Positions 1 to 9,849 of a DNA stretch of 64,000 nt are shown here, piece after piece. The stretch lies in NCBI GenBank assembly GCA_029817715.1, contig JARUPY010000465.1:4329501-4393500 (forward strand). Direction: 5' to 3'. Numbering within the stretch: the first letter of the stretch is position 1; each line of letters starts with the position of its first letter. This DNA is from Melastoma dodecandrum (lineage: Eukaryota > Streptophyta > Magnoliopsida > Myrtales > Melastomataceae). Under the pieces are notes generated by a model, which searched no databases, was not told the DNA's origin, and was given only the letters and a program-made list of their open reading frames with translations. A program made the position numbers and the translations under genes.

Positions 1-281
1 GGAGAACGCCCCTTGTCCATACCTACTCTGTCACCCACCTTCAGTGATCGGATCTTCCTCAGCCAGTCTGAACAGAAGCTTTCTCCGTCGAAGGAAGCCG
101 CTGCGTCCCTGGCCGTTGACCACCAGCGATGGGATTGGACTACCCGAATGAAGTTACTCTCTTTGGACTTGCCGACCTTTAATGCAATTGACCCTTCAAA
201 GCTTTGATCTTTTACACACGTCATCGCTTGACTGAATCGAAGCATCCTCGGGAAGGTGGCCACGGGCAGAAGCAATCGTGG

Positions 282-1633
282 ATGAAAACCTACCAACTGC
301 CTACTTTCATCGCCGCGATGAAGAAGGGATTGCGCATCCCGTCTCCCGTTGACGGCAGCGGCGGCGGAAGCTCTTCGTATCATCGCGCCCTGAAACTACA
401 ACGCCCAACTGTCATTAAGTGGCAGGATCGGCTGGCCAACTCTGTCAGCTTGATCGGTTCTGTTCTCTTCTCGCCAAATCAGTCCAACACTGACAACGAT
501 CGGTTCGGCGTTCACACCCTGCTCCGCGTGAAGAGTACTCGTGACTTTGGGTTCGTGCCGAATCTTGTTCTGTAGAGACTTGATTTCACCTCAAGCATTA
601 ATTAGATTTGAGATGAGAGGGGCGTGTTTAGATTGCGTAGGAAGCAGGTGATGTTGGGATTTTCCGCTACTTGATCAGAGGGAGCCCTGGTAATCTAGGC
701 AATGATTGACTTAAAAACCACGAGTTTTTGCTCTGATCTATAACGAGTTTGTTAACTAGAGTTTACCCTTATTTTGTGGAAGAAGTGCTGATCGTGTTTT
801 TGTCTCTCCTATTTACATCATTCTTGCTGTAAAACCAGCTAACTCTTGGACCCATAACTGAACAGGATAATGCTTAGCATGTGGGATGAGATGGCTGAGA
901 TAGCATCGAAACATTTACGCCGCAACGACTGGATTTACGTCTCAGGGAGACTAGAAAGCTATACTAAAGCTTCTGAAGATGGTCAAACTAAAATCAAGTT
1001 CCAGGTGACGACGATTCTCTAATCATCATCTAGCACAATCATCAGACAGTTATTTTGTTTTATATACTACAAATTGTCGCTTAGGTTTTACTTTCCTGGT
1101 AGGTGCAAGTCAAAGAACTGAATTATGTTGCTCCTATTCTCCGGCCATATCGTCCTGCAGAAACAGAAGTAAAGAATTCAGGTGGGATGAATTTCTGTCC
1201 CTGTTCAGGACAAAATAATGTGTGGTCTCAGCATAAGTTGGGTATTTTTTTCTCCATGTTTCGTTCCCTTTGATCATTATACTGAAGCTCTACGCGTGTT
1301 CCCATGGAAAATCTTTTAGGAACTGGTTCTCTGGAAAGCCACAAGTACCGTCTTCACTTATGGCAAGTGTTTTTTGCCAATCCGAGTGACTGGTGGGACA
1401 ATAGGAAGAAGAAGGCAAACTCCAGACAACCCGACTTCAGGCATAAAGATACTAATGAAGCTCTTTGGTTAAGTCCATATGACCCTCCCTGGGTTAAGAG
1501 ACAACTGGAGGTACTGGACTTGGCATGGGAGCAGGGCCGTTCTACAGATGCCGGGTCGAAGCGTGTCATCCTTTGGGACTACGACGAAGACTACGACGTC
1601 AGCAGGCTGCTAGGGGTTGCCCTGCGGGACTAA
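282..1633 (+). CDS. OSB: Organellar single-stranded DNA-binding protein (OSB family)
   Basis: OSB proteins bind single-stranded DNA in mitochondria or plastids and limit illegitimate recombination of organelle genomes. Proposed exons are 282-550, 866-1004, 1103-1181 and 1320-1633, joined by GT-AG introns that keep frame, giving about 266 residues. Residues ~41-160 form an SSB-like OB fold (starting RPTVIKWQ, then WDEMAEIASKHL and the DWIYVSGRL strand). Residues ~175-212 match the plant-specific PDF motif (LWQVFFANPSDWW, then RQPDF and ALWL, then DPPWVKRQL). Only one PDF motif is present; some OSBs carry two or three. The N-terminus is uncertain: frames further upstream (13-207) are open but in another frame, so the ATG at 282 may not be the true start and the transit peptide may lie in an exon upstream or outside the window. 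Family assignment is firm; exact ends are inferred. Confidence 0.8.
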
Positions 1634-3088
1634 CAACTGCAGCTCAGCATGTCTGGCAATGACTGCTGTGTCAAGTTGGTTGCCGGTGCAGATATTTGCT
1701 TCTGGACCGCAAAAGCTCCCTGTGGATTCCACGGGCTTATCATCATCAAACAGGAGACTTGAAAACTTGACAACTTTTTGGGTTGGGGAGGTAAGTGTCA
1801 AAATTGACTTAAATTCTTCATTACATACTCGAGTGACGTTCTAGTTGTCTCTCTTTTCTTTCTTGGTTCCCATTTTCCCACGGGGTCTCCATGGTCCGAA
1901 TCATGTCCTTTTGATTTTCTCTGGCGTCTCTATGGCGGTGACCTCTTTGAGCTCACTTCAGCATGTGGTGGTATATGGCATCCCCTTAGGAACACAGATC
2001 CAGGACGAGAGGCATCTCGGGAGTCGACCAGTCCGGACGAGACGAAACCCGGGCTCTGCCCCCTGTTGCTTGCTCGTGCGTGAAAAGAGATGACTGCTAA
2101 CTTAACTACCATGTCCATCATGTCCCAGGTCCAGGTCTTGTTGTATCAAAAGTCTTGAACTTCCAGACAACATTCTGATTGTTACTACTCTGCGATCTAC
2201 ACTTTGGGTACATAATATATTCGAGCCCATTCGATTCTATTTGTTTAGTTCGTTTCTTAGAGCGTAATTTTTAAATTAAGAACCGACCCCCAAAATATTG
2301 AATGACCTCGACTTTAGACCAATTTAGTTTTATTATACGATTGGTCAGGTTTTAATATTATTTTTGTTTGATTTTCACATTGATAAATATAAAACTTGAT
2401 AACAAATTAAGTCAAAGTAAAAAAAAAAAAATCACCAAAATCGATTTTAATATTTTTTCCATTAAAAAAATCAGTTCGAATTTACGTATTTTTCTAATAA
2501 TAATAATAAATTGTGAGACAGAAACTTGGTCCACACGACGAAGGAATCAGAGATTAAATGTACCAAAACCGCCCCGGGGGTGGTGGGGGGTGGGGTGCAC
2601 GTGTGATGGAAAGGAAATTTCCCACCACTTTCCTCCAACCTCTGACCTCACGGTGAGGTTCTTCGTAAATATTTTTTTAATATATATTTCTGAAGTATTA
2701 CGTATGATCGTATTTAAAATAACGCTTTTTTTATAAATTTAAAGTCTGTTCCGAATAAGGTATTTAGATAATTTTGAAAGGGTAGAAGAAGGTATTTTTT
2801 TTTCAATAAAGCGGTACTAACCTCATCGATCATCGTCCCCTTTTCTTTTCTTCGTCATTCTCCTTTGAATGATCGTCACTGCTTTGGTCACGCCTCGACC
2901 CAACTGAAGAAACAAGAAGAGAACTTCGTGTTAAAAGATAATTCGATAGATATTCAAAAAGTATAATTTTTATGAACGGACATTTAACGGCGCCGTTACC
3001 CCTCCCCCGTCGTCGGGCTTGATATATATTTAGTCAACTCCCGCCCCCGCCAGCCATCACCCCAAACCCTCCCTCCCCCCCAACTGAG
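1634..3088. other. Intergenic region, AT-rich, no gene recognised
   Basis: The first ~500 bases after the OSB stop are GC-balanced and contain short open frames (1617-1844, 1845-2093) with no recognisable domain, probably 3' UTR or decayed coding sequence. From ~2230 to 3000 the sequence is AT-rich with A/T runs and a G-rich patch near 2575-2600. A TATATATATT stretch near 3020-3030 lies about 60 bases before the RPW8 start and could be its TATA box. Confidence 0.5.
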
Positions 3089-4209
3089 ATGGACATTGGT
3101 GCCGCTGCAGCCGTCGCGGGGTTCGTCGCCGATACAGTCGCCGGAGAACTACTCCAGAACCTTATTGAGATATCGACGAGGGTGGTTTTCTGCCGGGGAA
3201 GCGCGGAGGACCTCAAGGACACGGTCGACGTCCTCATCCCTATCATCGCGGAGATCCGCGGCTCCGGCGTCGATGTCCCCGAGCCCCGGAGGTCTCACTT
3301 CGATCAGGTGTCTCGGCTGCTCCAGGAAGGCCTCGATGTCACCCGCCAGATCCTGGGGTCTCCCAGGTACAGCTGGTATCGGAGGTTCCAGCTGACTAGG
3401 AAGATGGATAAGCTGGAGAAGGATATCTCCAAGTTCAATAAGTTCATACTTCAGGTCCGTGTTCGTGCCATTTCGATAATTAGAAACGTAAGCTATTATA
3501 TCTGGAGTTGCGGGAGGAATCGGACATGGAGTTGATAATTAGAACCTGCTTGCGATGCGTTTTGATTGACTTTTGCGTGGATTTGTTGATGGAGTGATTT
3601 CTAGTCAGCGTGGGACCGTTTCTGGTGTGGTCGTCCGATGTCCCGTAATCAAAGTGATCTGTTCGTCCATCGGGGGTTGCTTAATTTAGTTGTGTGATTT
3701 TTAAACCTAACTGCTTTCTTTGTAATTTTTTAGGCTGAACTGAGTGATGATTTTTTTTCGTGCAGGCTTCTATATTGGCAGAAGTGAGCCACATGAGGTC
3801 TGAGGGGGCTGAAAGCTTCCACAGGTTGGAAGAATCTAATCGTCAGATAGAATCCTCGCTTGTGGAGATTATTCGCAGCAGTGGGATCAGAATGGCAGTG
3901 TCGCGTACTGAAGTTCAGGAGGATGCGGCGGATGGGTGGGGCAGTGATAGCCGTAGGGAACAGGGAAGTGTTGCTGAGGGGTATCCAGTGGAGGAGGCAT
4001 GGGTAGCTGGTGGTCATGTTGGAGAAAGGGAAAGGGATGGCGATGGATGTGCTGAGGAGGAGGCAGAATGGGGCATTAGTGGCTGTGGTGGAGAAGGTGT
4101 AGAAGATCTAGGGGAATGCACCAGTGAAGAAGAGGGTATACAGGCAGCCGGGATTAGTGGCCTCAAGTGTGGCTTGAAGGGGACTCATCCGTTAGGGCTG
4201 GGTGATTGA
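3089..4209 (+). CDS. RPW8-domain protein (no NB-ARC or LRR)
   Basis: Two exons, 3089-3454 and 3766-4209 (donor CAG/GTCCGT, acceptor TTCGTGCAG, phase 0), give 269 residues. The N-terminal ~145 residues look like an RPW8 domain: a hydrophobic first helix (AAAAVAGFVADTVAGELL), then LIEISTRVVFCRGSAEDL, a second helix ending in DVLIPIIAEI, and a basic stretch YRRFQLTRKMDKLEKDI. RPW8 domains form a four-helix bundle that acts in broad-spectrum powdery-mildew resistance and in helper NLRs (ADR1, NRG1). No P-loop or LRR follows. The C-terminal ~110 residues are instead low-complexity, rich in Gly and Glu, and unlike any family I know. The gene is therefore closer to stand-alone RPW8/HR-type proteins than to helper NLRs. 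Alternative: a truncated helper NLR that lost its downstream exons. Confidence 0.7.
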
Positions 4210-5733
4210 TGATCATAGGTAAGCTTTTACGCGTTAAAGCTCAGTGTAGTCGCCTTTGTCTATGTCAGGAGGTCGTCTGATGAATCGATTATGTTTTATT
4301 TCCCGACTTATGTTTAGTTCTTGAATGCATTACGATTCACTGTTTCAGGTGGCTACCATGTATCTATCAGTGACTGCTTGGTTATGTAGCTGTTGACAGT
4401 GGGTTCTTCTCAGCGATGATTCTAACTTGGCGAATCGACCTCTGTCTCCCTCTGCACATTCCTAGGCGAAGATAGTTTGGACGTACTTCCTTCCGACGGC
4501 CGATTTCAGGAGATTCTTAGCAACAAGCTGAAGGCAGCCCAGCCATTCCATCAACTCTCAAGGTCAAGAGTGCTTGACCATCAGGAAGCGCCGCAGCTAA
4601 CATGTCGTTCTGTAATCATGGGGTCAATAGATGAATCCCCAGAATGTACGCCTCTTTTCCACTTAGATCTTGATGTGGAATCAATGGTGGCGTGTATAGT
4701 TCTGGTGGTCTGTGTACAACACACTCAGATTTAAGAGTCATCCTGGTCTCCTAAATCAGCTGGTCTTACTACAAGTTTTGATTTCTAAATCATTGAAATC
4801 GGGGTTGGCCTAGCTGGGCCCTGCTGTAAGAAATTGCTCAGCACCTTCCAGTTTGGAAGCTCTGTTGGGCGTTGGCTTGGCTATAGGCCGTCCTGACTCC
4901 TGAGAACCACTCAGTCAACCAAATTTTCCAGAGCTTTGTTACTCGATATCGTCTCTCAGCGAAATATTTTACGAAATAGATAAGTAAAAGCAATATTTCT
5001 TTGATTAATGAGGAGCAAAAAAAATTTTCGTGGTCCCGGTTAATTCCAACGTCAGATTCAGGATTCGTTTTAGAATGGACTGGTCGCCCTTTGTTTAACA
5101 CAAATAAGGATCATGCCCCCCCCTTACCGACGAAGCCAAGGGTCGCCCTCAAATTGTCAAACTTATGTTTTGTCCTGCTCAAAGGGGCATTGATCCAAGA
5201 CAAAGGATAGCTCCATATCCTGTAACTTGCATCATCGTCGTCGTCATCTCATGGTCCCATTGTTATTAAACAAAGGCGAACAAGCCGGACGTCACCGGCA
5301 GGACTGTCGAACACGGAGCAAAACGATACATCATTCGGTGGTACTAAACAATGGCGCAACAGTCTTTCAAATGGTGTGATTACATAAGAGAAGGATGGGG
5401 GAGTTGTTGGGTGCAAAACCAATGGAAGCCACAATTGTATGCAGATTCCTCCATCCCCATCGTTTGGCATCTTTCTGCAGTATAACCCATTGCTTCCATA
5501 GGATATCAAAAACGTTGCTTCCCTATAAATAGACGAGTCCCCGTAATTGAATGTTTCAATCACTCGAGTCCTCCTAAGTGATTCAACTCCCTCAGTCAAC
5601 TGGATTTTCCTGCTTCGGTCTTCCTGCAGCTCTCTCTTTTTTTTTTAACATGGTAACTGGGAATGAAGGTTTTCCCGTCACGTGTAGATCGTAAGTCATT
5701 GCGGTTCGCACTGAAGAACTTTCCTTGTCTACG
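4210..5733. other. Intergenic region between RPW8 gene and NPF gene
   Basis: No supported gene. An open frame at 4477-4734 is preceded by a plausible acceptor and may be a 3' UTR exon of the RPW8 gene; it has no recognisable domain. A minus-strand frame at 5249-5599 has no family signature. The last ~200 bases should contain the NPF promoter and possibly a short 5' exon, because the frame before the NPF start stays open back to 5695. Confidence 0.45.
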
Positions 5734-7856
5734 ATGATCACTCAGGGCATCTTGAGACGTGAAAAGAAGGGGCCGAGGCCGGAAGCACTACGGGGAGGGA
5801 ACCGTGCTGCGTTATTTATTTATGGTAGGGCACTCCCATAAGTCCTTTCCTAAATGCTTGGTTGAATTCTCCATTCCTGTTGCTGGAATCGCTGCTGTTT
5901 CGCCCCTTGATCATGCAGCTACCGTCGGACTGGAGAACATGGCCTTCATCACAAATGCAGTGAGCCTGGTGACCTATTTCTATGGTTACATGAACTTTGG
6001 GCTGACGAAATCGGCCACCACCCTCACAAATTTCATGGGTGCCTCGTACATGTTGGCGTTGTTTGGCGGATTCCTGTCAGACACCTATCTGTCGAGGTTC
6101 AAAACATGCATTATCTTTGGATGCACAGAACTCATGGTAAGGGTTCTGTGTAAGGTTCTTGCAAGTAATACCAGGTTGATCAGTTCAGATGACTTAAAAT
6201 CTAAATACACAGGGTTATACGCTCCTCACGATCCAAGCACACTTCCACCAGTTAAGACCGGTGCCCTGCAAAACTATTGCGTTGAGGGATTCTAACCAGT
6301 GTGAGCCGGCCAGTGGCATTCATACCGCCATCCTTTTCATTGGGCTCTACTTGGTTGCATTAGGAACCAGTGGAGTTAAAGCGGCTTTACCTTCACTAGG
6401 AGCTGACCAGTTTGACAGCAAGGATCCCGAGGAAACAGCCAACTTATCGAGTTTTTTCAACTGGTTGGTGTTCAGCGTCACAATAGGCGCCATGATCGGG
6501 GTCACCTTTGTTGTATGGATCGGAAGCAACAGGGGCTGGGAATGGTCCTTTGGCATTTGTACAGTCGCGGTTATGTTTGCTGTTGCGTTCGTTAGTATGG
6601 GAAGATCCCTATACCGACACAATGTCCCCAAAGGAAGCCCCATCATGCGAATACTTCAGGTACTTACCATAAGCGAGACTGAATTCCTGCAACTTCTCTT
6701 CCACGGAATAACTTCGAAGAACTCACTGACCTGTTTCCCACGATCTGCTTTCCATGGTCTCAGGTGTTCGTGGTCGCACTCAAGAACAGAAGCCTCCCTT
6801 TGCCAAGTAAGACGGATGAATTGCATGAGATATATGATGACGAGGAAGATCATGAGAAGGAACACCTTCAGAGAACAGATCAATTCCGGTAGGTCTTTCT
6901 CAAAGTTATGTATGAAAAGCAAAATTTAGCAGCAAATAATGATGTTATCACTTACTATCCATCCAATTATCAGATTCCTGGACCGAGCGGCAATCATCAG
7001 GTGCCCCACTGTACCGGCTATGGCTATGGCCAAATCCACGACATGGAACCAATGTACAGTGACCCAAGTGGAAGAAACCAAAATCTTAGTTCGAATGCTT
7101 CCGATCATTCTCAGCACCGTTTTCATGAACACTTGCCTAGCTCAGCTCCAGACTTTCTCCATCCAACAGAGTACGACCATGGATCCTCACCTCGGGGGTC
7201 TTAAAGTTCCGAGTGCATCCGTCCCCATAATTCCTCTAGTCTTCATGTTCATTTTGATCCCGCTCTACGATCGTGGTTTTGTCCCACTGGCTCGAAAACT
7301 CACAGGGATTCCCACCGGCATCCGCCATCTCCAGAGGATAGGATTCGGGCTAGTACTTTCAATCATATCGATGACAGTTGCGGGGTTCGTCGAAACACGT
7401 CGTAAATCTGTAGCCGTCAAGCATAACATGGTCGATTCGGCAGAGCCGTTGCCAATGAGCATGTTCTGGCTTGGATTCCAGTTCTCCATCTTTGGAGCAG
7501 CTGATTTGTTCACTATAGTAGGGATGCTGGAGTTCTTTTACTCGGAGAGTTCTGCAGGCATGAAGTCGCTTAGCACAGCCATATCCTGGTGCTCCATGGC
7601 GTTTGGTTACTTCATGAGCTCTGTCGTCGTGAAGGTCGTGAATAAAGCAAGCGGAGGCTGGCTGGGTAGCAATAACTTGAACAAGGATAAACTGAACTAC
7701 TTCTACTGGTTATTGGCAGGGCTTGGCGTAGTTAATTTCGGGTTCTACTTGGTATGCGCATCTTGGTACAAATACAAGGAAGATGATGCCAAGCAACTAG
7801 AAGTACCTTCCCAGAGTTCCTCTTCCACCAGAAATCTCGACAAGATTGTAATCTAG
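5734..7856 (+). CDS. NRT1/PTR family transporter, NPF4-like
   Basis: A proton-coupled oligopeptide transporter superfamily protein of the plasma membrane; NPF4 members are known to carry abscisic acid and other hormones or nitrate. Five exons: 5734-5824, 5919-6136, 6213-6659, 6764-6888 and 6974-7856, total 1764 nt (587 residues). Exon 2 is 218 nt, the length usual in this family. The apparent frame break near 6295 disappears when the 6137-6212 intron is removed: exon 3 then opens with GYTLLTIQAHFHQLRPVPC. Recognisable blocks are GGNRAALFIY at the N-terminus, SATTLTNFMG, GGFLSDTYLSRFKTC, ALGTSGVKAALPSLGADQFD, FRFLDRAAI after the central loop, and PLSMFW-like and GMKSLSTA segments near the end. 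The classical ExxER motif of TM1 is absent (GLENMAF instead), as is common in NPF4. The N-terminus may be longer if an upstream exon exists. Confidence 0.82.
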
Positions 7857-8048
7857 AATGCTGGACTTTGGTTATCTAAACCGAGATGGATCCCCTGCGA
7901 AAGCCTTTGTGTTTCTTCTGTATCTTTTCTCCATTGATCTTCAAATACCAACCACAACTGATCGTCGTGTCACGACTTTTTGCCAATATTCCATTCATCT
8001 ACTTGAAATTTCATCTCTAAGAATAAGAAAAACTGACGACTGCATTAA

Positions 8049-8301
8049 TGGTGTGTTTGGTTTGCGCAATGATGGAAGGAATGGAATGGAATGATCATTT
8101 CATTCCACAAGAATTAAGGTCTAACCAAGTTAAGGAATGCTTGAAATGGAATGAGATTCATTTCATCACATTCATTTTGGATGAAATGATCATTCCTTAG
8201 GAATAGAATGGAATGACCATTCCCTCCTCCATTCCCTTTCTCCTCTCAGCCTATTCCATTCCTCCTCTCATTCCATTTCATTTCCTTTCCCAAACACCCC
8301 A
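8049..8301. mobile_element. Tourist-like MITE (PIF/Harbinger type), 253 bp
   Basis: The element starts TGGTGTGTTTGG and ends CCAAACACCCCA, imperfect terminal inverted repeats. It is flanked by identical 3-bp direct repeats TAA (8046-8048 and 8302-8304), the target-site duplication typical of PIF/Harbinger MITEs. The interior is rich in GGAATGGAATG on one side and CATTCCATTCC on the other, so the whole unit can fold into a long hairpin. It has no coding capacity. It lies just downstream of the NPF gene, within or after its 3' UTR. Confidence 0.75.
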
Positions 8302-8304
8302 TAA

Positions 8305-9849
8305 GCATCAGGAGACTCTGGCAGGAGGATTATTCAATAACTATGCAAAAAGACATTTACAGGTGTTGTGGAGTCTGTCCTTTTACAAGAACCACACCGA
8401 CTCCACCTCAGCTTGTACTACAAAATCCCCTCATAAGATTCTGATCTACCATTTCACATCCAAAGTGAGAGCCTCGGGGCCAAGAATCGACGTAAAGTAA
8501 ATGTTGGACAACAAGCTACTCAATGCAACGGTATCTACAGCGGCGAAAGGTTGTACCTTGTTGACGACAAGAGGCTTCAGGGTGTCCTTATCCACCCTAG
8601 CCACAACTTCGAACCACAACTTTTCAACCCTGGGTCTTTTTCTCCTCTTTTCGACTTCAGTATCCTGTCCTTCCGCATCTGATCACCAGTTATGCTTTGT
8701 AGAACTCTTTCTAATGTAGTAATCCTCGAAACTAAACCATCGAATGGGCTTCGAGATTTCTTAGACATACATTATGACACTTCTCCGGAGCAGCTTGACA
8801 ACACCCTTCGAAGAGGAATCAGTCTCTGTCAAACTATTAGGATTTCGAGTCATGTAAGCAACGAGAAATGCAGACCCAAATACCCGTATTGGAAACAAAG
8901 GTACACACAACAGAAAATCGCCAATGGGACAGTAACCTATTCCCCAGAGAATCATTGCCCCGAGAATCGAACTCGGAAGTGTAGAGCAGGTGAACTTCTC
9001 TAGCCCTGTATACTTCGACTGATGCCCTCACAGATGAGAGCACGACACAATCCATTGTGCGTCCGATTGTGCTGATAATCACATAACAAATTAAAAGCTC
9101 ATTTCCATCACACGACCAAATCAACCATCATAAACGAGGACCGATCATCGAACTAGAACCAAAACACGCACTGGCAATGAAAGCGCAAAACCTCGATCCC
9201 ATCAGCAATCCTCAACTCAAAGGGACCTTCCACTTTGAAAGAATCCAGCACCGACACACGCAGAACAACCTCCTCAAGATCACCACCTTCCTTCCCATGA
9301 TGAATCCAGGTCACCTTCTTCCACAACCAAGCCCGAGCCTCGTTGTCGTCCAATAACTTCTGCCAGGTCGACCTAAAACTCGCCTTGCGGACATCCCATC
9401 CGGACACTCTCAGGCTTTCTCGGTCCCACTTCTGCTGTGACGCGATCTCGTCCAAAACGTCCTTTCAACAAGAACGCGCCAAAAGAAAAAAGACCAATCA
9501 AGTAACGGTCGATCTCAGTTAGTTACAGTCGGTTAGTTAGTTAAGCGAAATTGTTAATGTAACGAAGCTTGCTTTTAAAATTTAACAGAAAATAGGGACC
9601 ACGATAGGCACGGGTGCGCTGATCCTCGGACGATCATGACCCTCCAAACCCAGGGACTCTCCCAATCAAATCAGGGTCACGTCAGTGGTCAGGCTTGTGG
9701 GTCCCACTTCACTTGCCTAGACCGGACAGGACTGTGTCATGCCATCTTTCTAAGTTCCCACTTCCACTTCACTACTTCGGAACAACCTAGGAAACTTTTG
9801 TAAGAAGTCTGAAAAAACTGAAACCCGAAGCAAGACGAAAGAGCCGCCG
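8305..9849. other. Intergenic region, possible minus-strand gene remnant
   Basis: No gene can be assigned with confidence. A minus-strand open frame (9153-9460) reads as plausible protein and is listed separately. The rest holds only short frames. The segment from ~9465 to 9849 should contain the promoter and 5' UTR of the transporter gene starting at 9850; no clear TATA box was seen. Confidence 0.4.
9153..9460 (-). CDS. Unidentified open frame, possibly one exon
   Basis: A minus-strand frame of about 100 codons with composition like real protein: Trp-rich, mixed charge, containing SGWDVRKASFRSTWQKLL and WLWKKVTWIHH. It has no ATG in a good position; the frame is entered through a possible splice acceptor (AAAG/GACG) near 9464. 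I do not recognise the family. It could be a single exon of a gene whose other exons are not visible, or a fossil. It lies head-to-head with the transporter gene 390 bases away. Confidence 0.25.

Noticed and set aside
1845..2121. Open frames downstream of OSB as extra OSB exons
   Set aside because: No PDF motif and no splice-compatible continuation of the OSB frame was found.
2368..2736. 122-codon plus-strand frame
   Set aside because: Low-complexity A/T-run sequence; Lys/Ile/Asn-rich with no domain, typical of intergenic DNA.
6255..6300. Apparent frameshift in the NPF gene (frame ends at 6295, next frame starts near 6261)
   Set aside because: A normal GT-AG intron at 6137-6212 explains it. 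Exon 2 becomes 218 nt, typical of the family, and exon 3 opens with GYTLLTIQAHFHQLRP in the right frame.
8940..9020. tRNA-like T-arm (GAGTTCGATTCTC) on the minus strand
   Set aside because: No acceptor stem, D-arm or anticodon arm can be fitted, and no SINE-like tail or target duplication is seen; at most an old Pol III-derived fragment.
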